A stretch of 47,518 nt of DNA from an uncultured Methanomicrobiales archaeon (GTDB lineage Archaea; Halobacteriota; Methanomicrobia; Methanomicrobiales; Methanospirillaceae), in contig CAIYHQ010000037.1 of assembly GCA_903926075.1 (NCBI GenBank), positions 1 through 47,518 of the forward strand. Reading direction: 5' to 3'. Within the stretch, counting starts at the first letter, position 1. The number at the start of each line of letters is the position of its first letter. Shown one piece after another: positions 40,443 to 47,518 of the stretch. The translations under genes were made by a program, and so were the position numbers. A model generated the notes under the pieces. The model was not told where the DNA came from and searched no databases. It was given only the letters and a program-made list of their open reading frames with translations.

Positions 40443-41377
40443 TTCTCGTACCTATTACGTACAAAGGCGGAGTTTTCCGGCACGACGAGATAGTTGACCT
40501 AATTGAAGACCTGGGCGGTTATATCATACAGAAACATATGATAGCCCAGGAAGTCGTAATTCAGGCGATAGTCCCGAAAGACGATATAGAACTCATCCAG
40601 AAGATAGGAAAACCTCTGACCGGAGACGTGACTCCGTCCCCTCTTGTAGGTACTGAGATTGCTGTGGTGAGCATGAGCCTTGAGATTCATCACCTCCCTC
40701 ATGCATCCTGTGATCTTGCTGAGTATATCAGGAGATCAGGTGCAAAGAGCAACATGGTAGGTCTCTCGCGCGGATTTGGAAAAAGAATATCACAGATGAA
40801 CGACGAGGAGAGGGATGTCATCAATGAGCATGACTGCGCTGTATATCTTTTTGGAAATTTTGAAACCTGTATTGAATATAAAATCCCGGTATTAAGAAGG
40901 GGGATTACTGTCCCGATTATAGTCTGTGGCGCTCCTTCACGTGAAAGACTTATCGAGATAATTAACCCGCCTGTTGCTGGATATGTTGGTCACGTAGGAA
41001 GGTTTATGCACCGCACGAAGGAGTCAGAAGAGATTTCAGTCCTTGATGATGTGATTGCAGAGGTGACAAGAGTTCTGGATGAAAAAAGAGAGGAGATAGC
41101 AAAAGATCCACTTTCAGTCTCACCAGCAAGGCTTATGGACCTCATTCATGAACAGGTCCAGGAGATCCATGAAGTAACGTCTCCAACCCCGGTAACAGTC
41201 CAGATTGCGGGATTAAGGGTGAAACTTCCGTACGACTTCTTTGCAGAAAAAATAAGGGATATAATAGTGGAAGAGGGCATTCTTTTACGAAAAATTGCGG
41301 ATATACTCCCCTCACGCATGAGGGATTATATTTTAATCAGGATTCACCCTTTTTCTGAATCCAACTTGCTTTTATAG
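40439..41377 (+). CDS. mmp7: Methanogenesis marker protein 7
   Basis: A 312-residue protein unique to methanogenic and related archaea and part of the MCR activation complex. Cysteines near residues 91, 133, 144 and 163 (ASCDLAEY, HDCAVYLF, ETCIEYK, IVCGAP) are candidate metal-cluster ligands; recent structural work on this complex described nitrogenase-type iron-sulfur clusters in it. The C-terminal 90 residues are helical and charged. It is the last gene of the operon; a T-run follows the stop. mcrC itself is not in the window and is presumably with the mcr operon. Confidence 0.92.
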   Translation: MILVPITYKGGVFRHDEIVDLIEDLGGYIIQKHMIAQEVVIQAIVPKDDIELIQKIGKPLTGDVTPSPLVGTEIAVVSMSLEIHHLPHASCDLAEYIRRSGAKSNMVGLSRGFGKRISQMNDEERDVINEHDCAVYLFGNFETCIEYKIPVLRRGITVPIIVCGAPSRERLIEIINPPVAGYVGHVGRFMHRTKESEEISVLDDVIAEVTRVLDEKREEIAKDPLSVSPARLMDLIHEQVQEIHEVTSPTPVTVQIAGLRVKLPYDFFAEKIRDIIVEEGILLRKIADILPSRMRDYILIRIHPFSESNLLL

Positions 41378-41382
41378 AGTTA

Positions 41383-41390
41383 TTTTTTTT
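41383..41390 (+). terminator. T-rich terminator after mmp7
   Basis: Eight T lie six bases after the mmp7 stop, without a hairpin, at the end of the atwA-mmp operon. This fits oligo-T termination of archaeal RNA polymerase. Confidence 0.5.
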
Positions 41391-41438
41391 CACCCGACTC
41401 CAATTCCTTTAATAACAAACTTTTCTAAACTGATCTGT

Positions 41439-41858
41439 ATGCCGGAATTTGAAGAGAAACTAGATAAGATAGTTGAAAAAGGCGTCGAAGTTACAGCTGA
41501 AGAGTGGATGGCTTTAATCGAAAAAGAGTTCGGACGAACACCGCTAATCTTCCAGAGAATGGCTGAGCGCCCTGAGGTCCTGATTTCTCATCTGCTGTAT
41601 AAAGAAGCTGTAGCAAAAACGAGTACTCTGGACCCTAAATATGTCGAACTCGTATGTCTCGCAGTCGGTGCGACCTTACGTTGCCAGCACTGTACATCAT
41701 ACCACATGTCAGCCGCTTTGAAAAAAGGGGCTACCCGCGAAGAGATCCTTGAAGTAATTCTGATTGCGGGACTCATCTCAAATTCATCAGTACTCGCAAA
41801 TGCGTACAGGATAATTGATGAGAAGCTGGAGCGGTGTATCCCGTGTACAAATGATTAA
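41439..41858 (+). CDS. Carboxymuconolactone decarboxylase/AhpD-family protein with CxxC
   Basis: A 139-residue all-helical protein. LRCQHCTSYHMSAALK carries the AhpD-type redox motif CxxC followed by His, so this copy can do dithiol chemistry, unlike the relative at 14874. An N-terminal helical extension of about 55 residues precedes the core. The C-terminal CIPC is a second CxxC and may bind metal or join the relay. It has no ribosome site and may be leaderless, with CTTTAATAA about 25 bases upstream as TATA box. Physiological partner unknown. Confidence 0.85.
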   Translation: MPEFEEKLDKIVEKGVEVTAEEWMALIEKEFGRTPLIFQRMAERPEVLISHLLYKEAVAKTSTLDPKYVELVCLAVGATLRCQHCTSYHMSAALKKGATREEILEVILIAGLISNSSVLANAYRIIDEKLERCIPCTND

Positions 41859-41935
41859 GTACGCCTTGATGCAGATGGAGAGACTGATAATAGAGAAACA
41901 AGTAAATAATATTGTTATTGAATGATCTTGTATCT

Positions 41936-42502
41936 ATGAAGCTACTGGCATTATTCACAACTCTTACCTGCATGCTCCTGGTCGTCTCATTTGTCCAGGC
42001 TGCAGATACGACCGTCCCAACTATTCCATTCCCCTGGCCAACTCAGAATAAAGTGACTGTTACAGTAAGTGTGGCACCTCCTTTAGTGACTGTCCCGCAG
42101 AAACCTGTGATTGTTATACCGAGTTCACCTGCTAAATTAAATATAACTACTCTCGCAGTTCTCGTTATCAGCCTGCCTACCGTTGCCGGACCAAAGATTA
42201 CAGTTCCGGCCGCTCCGGTTATACCCATACCAACACGTGGAGCAACTCCTGTTATTCCTACCCTTGCTCCTCTTAACCTTACATTGCCCAAGGTAGCAAC
42301 TCCTTCGATAACTATCCCGGCAGTCCCGACAATTCCTCTCCCGGGTACTATTGCAAATCCACAGATTACTACACCTGCAAACCCGTCAATCAGTGTTCCA
42401 GCTGCACTTGCAACTCCGAATGTTCAAGTATCTGTTGCGACCCCGGCTGTAACAGTCCCAGCAATCCCGACACTGCCGCAGCCGACCTATAGTTCAACCT
42501 AA
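41936..42502 (+). CDS. Secreted Val/Pro/Ile-repeat protein
   Basis: About 188 residues. A signal peptide (MKLLALFTTLTCMLLVVSFVQA) is followed by nothing but low-complexity sequence made of Val, Ile, Pro, Thr and Ala. The motif [V/I]P.[A/I/V]P.[I/L]P.P recurs (VPTIPFPWP, VPAAPVIPIP, IPAVPTIPLP, VPAIPTLPQP) among TVTV/ITVP strands. It has almost no charged residues, no cysteine after the signal and no membrane anchor. It resembles hydrophobic, elastic or beta-spiral repeats, but I know no family for it. ATG 41936 is preferred over TTG 41912 because the signal peptide begins there. Codon use looks native. Confidence 0.7.
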   Translation: MKLLALFTTLTCMLLVVSFVQAADTTVPTIPFPWPTQNKVTVTVSVAPPLVTVPQKPVIVIPSSPAKLNITTLAVLVISLPTVAGPKITVPAAPVIPIPTRGATPVIPTLAPLNLTLPKVATPSITIPAVPTIPLPGTIANPQITTPANPSISVPAALATPNVQVSVATPAVTVPAIPTLPQPTYSST

Positions 42503-42553
42503 AATTATTTTTTTCCTATAAGATGTGGTGATTTTCAGGTAAAGAGGCTATAT

Positions 42554-44347
42554 TCACTTTTTTCTCTTTCTTCTATCCGGGATTAAACAGTTACGTGTAT
42601 TCCCGATAAGGTCTCTCCTTTTGGAACTTTCAAGCGCTTCTCTTACAAGAGTGTATTTCCCTGGGTCCCGATAATGAATTATCGCCCTCTGTAATATTTT
42701 TTCATGGCCCCGGGGGATATATATCTGTTCATCACCTGAAAGGGTAAGACCTGTATGATACATAGTGGTTGAAGCAGTCATTGGGGTAGGTGTGAAGTCC
42801 TGTACCTGTTCAACATAGATTGATTTGTCCCTCATGTATTCAGCCAGGATAATCATGTCTTCCATCGTCGTGCCCGGGTGGCCGGATATAAAGTAAGGCA
42901 GAAGGTACTGTCTTTTTTCTTTTCCACTCCAGGTATCTTCAAAACTTTTCCTGAATTTTTCAAATTCATCTGCACCGGGTTTATTCATAAGGGCAAGTAC
43001 GTGTGGCACGATATGTTCGGGTGCAACTTTGAGGTGGCCCGATATATGCCGGGTAAGGCGTTTTAAAACCTTCTTCTCATGCCCTGGGAACAGATCATAC
43101 CGCAGACCCGAACTAATAAAGACTTTTTTCACGCCCTCTATTTCCTCAAGCCTGTCGAGAAGATCAAGATATCTTTCCTGGGAAATATCAAGATGCGGAC
43201 ATTCCGGCGAGCATTTCTTTTCAAAACACGGACCTGTTTTCCACCATTTGTGGCAGTATGCCCCGTACATGTTTGCAGTAGGACCACCGACATCGGTAAC
43301 AGTACCCCTGAACAAAGGGTCATGTGTCAATCTTGTTACCTCTTCAACTATGGAATCTTCTCCCCTGCTCTGAATGATCCTTCCCTGATGAAGACTTATT
43401 GCACAAAAAGAACATTCACCGAAACACCCTCTGTGACTCGTCACAGAAAACCTGATTGGATCTAATGCCGGGATAACTGCATGGTACGCAGGGTGTGACC
43501 TCCTCGTAAATGGGAGTAGATAGAGTTTATCCAGTTCTCCCGGGTTTAATGGCATTGTCGGCCGGTTTGCAACTATCACACATTTTGGATGAGTTTGTGC
43601 AAGCCTTTTTCCAAGAAACGGGTTCATTTCATTGTGGATAGTGTTGAATGCACTAATATAGTGTTTAGGGGACAACCTCACCTCTTCAAATGAGGGGATA
43701 ATGATTTGCGAGTCATCAGGCTCCCATATCTTTTTTGAAATTTTACATGCAGTGCCAGGAATATCACTAAGGTCAAAACGACCTTTACTTAGCCTTTCAG
43801 CTACCTCACATATCTGGGTCTCTCCCATTCCAAATATTAAAAGGTCTGCAGGTGCATCTGCAAGAACTGACTGCCTTACCGAGTCTGACCAATAGTCATA
43901 GTGAGCAAATCTTCGGAGACTGGCCTCGATGCCACCTATGATAATGGGTGTATCAGGGAACAGGGCATGCAGACGGTCAGTATATACACTTACTGAACGC
44001 GGGGGGCGCAGTTTATTGCCAGAAGGCGAATAAAGATCTTTTTCTCTATGCTTCAAGGCGGGAGTAAACTCGTTGACCATTGAATCCACATTACCTGACG
44101 AGACTGAAAAGAAGAGATTTGGACGGCCTAACTTTGTAAAGTCGTCATTTTTTCGCCAGTCCGGTTGGGATATAATTCCAACCGTAAACCCTTTCTCCCA
44201 CAATAACCGGCCAAGAAGAGCGGTGCCAAAAGAGGGGTGATCTACGTATGCATCACCCGTAACAAGAATGATATCAAATATTTCAATATCGTACCTTTCT
44301 TTATCTTCCTGCAACAGCGGAAGAAATTTCGGCTGATAGTTCGTCAT
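42554..44347 (-). CDS. YgiQ-family radical SAM protein
   Basis: A 597-residue radical SAM enzyme of the UPF0313/YgiQ family. The N-terminal 280 residues contain a B12-binding-like alpha/beta domain (DIILVTGDAYVDHPSFG). The cluster motif CFGECSFCAIS (C-x3-C-x2-C) is near 308. Further Cys motifs include CHKWWKTGPCFEKKCSPEC, typical of this family. The reaction is unknown. It is the last gene of a minus-strand run lemA-DUF2207-PPC-ygiQ, 16 bases after the PPC stop. Confidence 0.93.
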   Translation of the reverse strand: MTNYQPKFLPLLQEDKERYDIEIFDIILVTGDAYVDHPSFGTALLGRLLWEKGFTVGIISQPDWRKNDDFTKLGRPNLFFSVSSGNVDSMVNEFTPALKHREKDLYSPSGNKLRPPRSVSVYTDRLHALFPDTPIIIGGIEASLRRFAHYDYWSDSVRQSVLADAPADLLIFGMGETQICEVAERLSKGRFDLSDIPGTACKISKKIWEPDDSQIIIPSFEEVRLSPKHYISAFNTIHNEMNPFLGKRLAQTHPKCVIVANRPTMPLNPGELDKLYLLPFTRRSHPAYHAVIPALDPIRFSVTSHRGCFGECSFCAISLHQGRIIQSRGEDSIVEEVTRLTHDPLFRGTVTDVGGPTANMYGAYCHKWWKTGPCFEKKCSPECPHLDISQERYLDLLDRLEEIEGVKKVFISSGLRYDLFPGHEKKVLKRLTRHISGHLKVAPEHIVPHVLALMNKPGADEFEKFRKSFEDTWSGKEKRQYLLPYFISGHPGTTMEDMIILAEYMRDKSIYVEQVQDFTPTPMTASTTMYHTGLTLSGDEQIYIPRGHEKILQRAIIHYRDPGKYTLVREALESSKRRDLIGNTRNCLIPDRRKRKK

Positions 44348-44363
44348 AAAGATTAGTTTTATT

Positions 44364-44825
44364 TTATCTCTCTACATCTTCTGATTTTAGAAAAAAAGGG
44401 AGTATCTGACCTGTCAATGGGTCATCACGCCTTATTGAATTTATACCGGTAAATTCTGTGATCACTGCTTCAATTACCAGATAAACTTCAGCACTTTCAC
44501 GGATACAACCGGTATATGATTCATTTCCCTTGCCGACTGAGCCATGAAGATGAAGAAACGGACCATCAGAAGAAGAAGATATAGTTCCAAACCCGACTAC
44601 GTCCCAGGCCCCTTTGAGATTAAGTTTGTTTGTAACTGTAGGAATAACGGGTTCTAGTGCCCCTGCAACGAGAATTGGGTTTTTAAGCGCCCCGAGATAG
44701 GAGATTATACCAGTTTTAACTTCATTCTCCCTTATAATCCGCTTAAGTTCTGCTATGAGGTCATCGCCATGGTCTATCCTTATTGTAAATATCCGCCCTT
44801 TTTTTACTTCAGCAGTCTGTGACAT
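44364..44825 (-). CDS. PPC-domain (DUF296) protein
   Basis: A 153-residue single-domain protein of the PPC/DUF296 fold, known from AT-hook proteins of plants and from free-standing archaeal and bacterial trimers. RIDHGDDLIAELKRII, SYLGALKNP, LHLHGSVGKG and EVYLVIEAVI are typical. The two His in the LHLHGS motif could bind metal. There is no AT-hook, so DNA binding cannot be assumed. It starts one base after the DUF2207 stop, with GGAGAT as ribosome site inside that gene. Confidence 0.85.
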   Translation of the reverse strand: MSQTAEVKKGRIFTIRIDHGDDLIAELKRIIRENEVKTGIISYLGALKNPILVAGALEPVIPTVTNKLNLKGAWDVVGFGTISSSSDGPFLHLHGSVGKGNESYTGCIRESAEVYLVIEAVITEFTGINSIRRDDPLTGQILPFFLKSEDVER

Positions 44826-46586
44826 TTAAAATCTCCGAAGATCGATATCTCCTGCCCCACGTGGAGTATAATCCATGACAGAGAGGAATATCAAAGGGAT
44901 CATTTTTAGGATATGTAGATCACTTGAAAGATCTATATCAAGATGCCTGATAGCTTCCTCCATTTTCTCTCCTATTCCCATCGCATTGCCATATGCAAGC
45001 CACTCACTCCAGATAGAAGGGTCAAAAGGAGAATTCTCCCGAATCATCTTTATGTCAGAAAGAAAATGCCCAAATGCTTCCCATTCAAGTTTCTCCCTAT
45101 AAGCATCTCCCTTCCATCTTCCAAAGAGAGTTTCGGGCATCATATATGCAATTATTGTTTCTACCAGCGCAAATATCCAGAATATCATTCCACTTATTAA
45201 AGTACTCACAAAAACCGGAGTGACAAGAAGAAGAATTACGGTTAATGCAAATCCAGCTACTGACAATAGGATAAGTGGAGTGATATGCCATCTGCCTTTG
45301 AAAATATATTGACTGATGAGATCTTCATCCGTCCATTCATTTAGATCTTCAAGTAAGCTCCTGTATTGAAGTATTCTTTTTTCTGATTCTTTATTTCTTG
45401 AAGCTTCCTCTACAAGGGAGTTAAGATTTTTGTTATTGAACTCGTCACCGGGAGCAAAAATCCGAATCAGCTTCACAACCTGTTCCTCGTATGAATCGAG
45501 TTCGTGGTCATCCTGCACTTTAATACAAATCTCTCTTCCTTCTTGTTTTACAGAAATTGTAATAATTCCCCTTCTATGAAGATCAAAAAGGGTTGCATTA
45601 AACCCGTCTTCATCAAAGTCCACTGCATCATTCTTAAAGATCAGGTTTACCTGCCATGGTTTTAAAGACCTGTCAGGAGTAAGACATACAAATTCTGGAA
45701 CTGTAACAGGTTTCTCCTTTCCAAATCGTCTATATATAATAATGAATAAAAATGGCAGTGCAATAAGCCAGATAATGCCTAAGTATAATAATAAAGTTGA
45801 AAGAGGACGCGGTATTGCATTGTAAAAAGGATAAGATGCGTCTTTGAGGATATAAACACCCGGTGTATATATTGCATAACCTGGAAGACTTTTTAATACC
45901 TGATTATTAAACAGAATATCGACTCCGAGCTCTTCATCCGCAAGAACGTCTCCAGTTACTTCAAATCCCCCATTAATTCTTTTTACAACCAGATTCGGAG
46001 GCCGGGCACGTACTTTTGTGATGTTCGCTCCTGTAAACGTAAGGTTAATATTTCTGAATCTGACGTGTGTATCACTGATATCAAGGTTTAGATGCGCATA
46101 TTTATCGTCAAATTCTATCAATGGGAAAATCCTGAAGAGATACCCGACAGTGGTCTCACCTCCTGGAAATTTATCTCTATTAAATACACCCGCTGAATTT
46201 TTCAGGCGGTAAAGCCCTGCAAAAACTGTTTCATCTTCTTTAGTACCCCTGAGAATAGTCGTATTACCGCCATTATCGTTAAAAAATCCTACTGAACCCG
46301 GAGGCGTCGCTATTCCCAGTATCTGTACATATGTCTTATTTTCAAGTGGGGTGGCGGAAAGAGGGATATTCCAGTCTCTCGTCAGTATCCAGACAGAATC
46401 CGGTTTAGAGATTGAATACCTATATATCTCCATCAGAGTTCCATTTTCATGAAAGACGAGAGAGTAATTAGTAACTTCAACATTTTCCGGAGAAAAAGGA
46501 GAGACTTCCTGATAAATTGTAAACCCGGCAATAATTGTGAGGACGCAGAGCCCGATTAAGAGCCCAATAAGAGTTTTTTCCTTCAT
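44826..46586 (-). CDS. DUF2207 membrane protein
   Basis: A 586-residue membrane protein. One helix at residues 7-27 anchors a beta-rich extracellular domain (about 30-250; VYILKDASYPFYN before the membrane). A second helix lies near 260-285, then a cytoplasmic domain (about 290-420, with KPWQVNLIFKNDAVDFDEDG), two further helices near 425-475, and a C-terminal helical domain. The C terminus lacks the Gly/Ser-rich tail many relatives have. DUF2207 proteins commonly sit beside LemA, as here (14-base gap), and are thought to be envelope proteins, function unknown. Confidence 0.85.
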   Translation of the reverse strand: MKEKTLIGLLIGLCVLTIIAGFTIYQEVSPFSPENVEVTNYSLVFHENGTLMEIYRYSISKPDSVWILTRDWNIPLSATPLENKTYVQILGIATPPGSVGFFNDNGGNTTILRGTKEDETVFAGLYRLKNSAGVFNRDKFPGGETTVGYLFRIFPLIEFDDKYAHLNLDISDTHVRFRNINLTFTGANITKVRARPPNLVVKRINGGFEVTGDVLADEELGVDILFNNQVLKSLPGYAIYTPGVYILKDASYPFYNAIPRPLSTLLLYLGIIWLIALPFLFIIIYRRFGKEKPVTVPEFVCLTPDRSLKPWQVNLIFKNDAVDFDEDGFNATLFDLHRRGIITISVKQEGREICIKVQDDHELDSYEEQVVKLIRIFAPGDEFNNKNLNSLVEEASRNKESEKRILQYRSLLEDLNEWTDEDLISQYIFKGRWHITPLILLSVAGFALTVILLLVTPVFVSTLISGMIFWIFALVETIIAYMMPETLFGRWKGDAYREKLEWEAFGHFLSDIKMIRENSPFDPSIWSEWLAYGNAMGIGEKMEEAIRHLDIDLSSDLHILKMIPLIFLSVMDYTPRGAGDIDLRRF

Positions 46587-46600
46587 TAGAACCTTATTTT

Positions 46601-47170
46601 CTAAAACTCTATTTTAGGTGGAGTTGTTATTTCGGACTCAAATTCCAGGTATTCGATCTTTCTCATTTTTATTATTCTCGCAATAAAATTCGAGGGAATT
46701 GTGTCGCACAATGTGTTAAATTCCTGACCGATATTGTTGTAAGTATAACGCTGCCTTGCGATTTCATCTTCAACTCCTTTAATCGAATTCATAAGGTTTG
46801 TAACTGTTTCACTGGTCTTTAGGACCGGATAGTTTTCAAAGACCGCCAAAAGACGACCCATAAGTGAACGGGACTCATTTTCTACTTGCGTAAGATCTCC
46901 GGGCCCGGCAGTTGTGACCTTCGATCGCATTGAAGTGACGCGCTCAAATGTCTCACGCTCAAATGCAGCATAACTCTTAACTGCACCAAGAAGCTCCTGG
47001 ATCATATCCAGTCTCTTTTTCAATGCTACTTTTATCTGACCAAGAGTTGCTTGCGCAGAATTTTTCAGTGCCATAAAACGGTTATAAAGTAAAAAAATGT
47101 ATCCTATTAACCCAATAATAATCAAAACGAGTATAACCGGGAGGAGCCAGCTAAATATCCCTTCAAACAT
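46601..47170 (-). CDS. LemA-family membrane protein
   Basis: A 189-residue protein with one N-terminal membrane helix (WLLPVILVLIIIGLIGYIF) and a long antiparallel coiled coil facing the inside. FMALKNSAQATLGQIKVALKK is the family N-terminal coil and RQRYTYNNIGQEFNTLCDTIPSN matches the conserved LemA C-terminal motif. Function is unknown, but it pairs with DUF2207. ATG 47170 is preferred over TTG 47173, with GTGA six bases upstream. It is the first gene of the minus-strand operon and divergent from the sensor at 47276. Confidence 0.92.
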   Translation of the reverse strand: MFEGIFSWLLPVILVLIIIGLIGYIFLLYNRFMALKNSAQATLGQIKVALKKRLDMIQELLGAVKSYAAFERETFERVTSMRSKVTTAGPGDLTQVENESRSLMGRLLAVFENYPVLKTSETVTNLMNSIKGVEDEIARQRYTYNNIGQEFNTLCDTIPSNFIARIIKMRKIEYLEFESEITTPPKIEF

Positions 47171-47275
47171 CAAGAATCACTATTTCAATGATTGAACTCT
47201 GCAGTATATATCTTTCTTTGCAACTGAAATAGAAAGGATATCCTATTTACCATAACCTTACAAACATTTGAATTG

Positions 47276-47518
47276 ATGGAGCCAACCATTTTCCAGATCT
47301 CGATAAAGCTTCTCGAGATGATCTCACTTATTATCGTTTTTGCTTACCTCTTCTCGCGAAGTCGCTTTTTTATTGAAGTACTGGAAAACCGTCCCCTTTT
47401 ATCAACCCGTATTTTGCTTATTATTATATTTGGTCTCCTTTCAATGTATGGACTTAATAGTGGAATTACAATTTCGGGGGCAGTATTAAATGTCAGGGAC
47501 CTTGGTCCTATTCTTGCA
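47276..47518 (+). CDS. Partial: LytS-type 5TM receptor sensor, N terminus only
   Basis: 81 residues open to the window edge with no stop. Three hydrophobic helices are seen, ending ISGAVLNVRDLGPILA, the signature of the 5TM receptor domain of LytS/YhcK sensors. In methanogens this domain is usually fused to PAS and histidine-kinase domains, which would lie beyond the window. The helix order and the SRSRFFIEVLENRP loop fit the family start. It is divergent from lemA across about 105 bases of A/T-rich sequence. Confidence 0.8.
   Translation, partial: MEPTIFQISIKLLEMISLIIVFAYLFSRSRFFIEVLENRPLLSTRILLIIIFGLLSMYGLNSGITISGAVLNVRDLGPILA

Noticed and set aside
1-47518. CRISPR array, prophage, insertion sequence or defence island
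   Set aside because: No regularly spaced repeats, transposase, integrase, phage structural gene or recognisable defence gene was found; RadC and SRAP proteins alone do not indicate a mobile element.

Overview
The window is archaeal and comes from a hydrogenotrophic methanogen, most likely of the order Methanomicrobiales. The evidence is a complete run of methanogenesis marker genes beside the methyl-coenzyme M reductase (MCR) activation ATPase AtwA, form III RuBisCO with ribose-1,5-bisphosphate isomerase, many PEGA-domain surface proteins, iron-sulfur flavoproteins, frequent TTG/GTG starts with GGTGA-type ribosome binding sites, and T-rich terminators. I cannot name the species. I saw no rRNA, tRNA, CRISPR array, insertion sequence or prophage. 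The coding density is very high and no gene-free stretch exceeds about 240 bases.

Layout. Positions 1-3.9 kb hold two paralogous secreted proteins with a cohesin-like head and PEGA repeats. 3.9-9.6 kb holds hypF on the minus strand, divergent from two winged-helix regulators and an archaeal superfamily II helicase. 9.6-12.3 kb has a third PEGA protein and a KUP potassium transporter. 12.4-17.9 kb is an oxygen-defence and redox island: rubrerythrin, RadC, three iron-sulfur flavoprotein relatives, two small zinc- or iron-binding proteins (one only 42 residues), an AhpD-like protein without its CxxC, a peroxiredoxin and a phosphoglycerate mutase. 18-23 kb has a TPR protein, a membrane protease, chorismate mutase, and an arginine operon argC-CBS-argJ-argB. 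23-28.3 kb holds acetyl-CoA synthetase with a structured leader, an OFA-family transporter, an SRAP/HMCES protein, a cupin and a Thr-rich surface protein. 28.4-33.6 kb (minus strand) has a DUF4013 membrane protein, then an apparent operon ribose-1,5-bisphosphate isomerase - RuBisCO - dapF - MFS exporter.

33.7-41.4 kb is the core of the window: a HAD phosphatase followed by atwA-mmp3-mmp6-mmp5-mmp15-mmp17-mmp7, mostly joined by 4-base overlaps. AtwA, Mmp3, Mmp6, Mmp7 and Mmp17 belong to the known ATP-dependent MCR activation machinery. Mmp15 has every hallmark of a 2-hydroxyacyl-CoA dehydratase activase (ASKHA ATPase with two cluster-ligand cysteines). Its N-terminal extension resembles the neighbouring Mmp5, and both look like the end of a dehydratase/double-cubane protein. 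I propose that Mmp5 and Mmp15 form an ATP-driven low-potential electron injector serving MCR activation. This is the most interesting hypothesis in the window.

41.4-47.5 kb has a canonical CxxC AhpD-family protein, an unusual secreted Val/Pro/Ile-repeat protein, a minus-strand operon lemA-DUF2207-PPC-ygiQ, and the start of a LytS-type sensor cut by the window edge.
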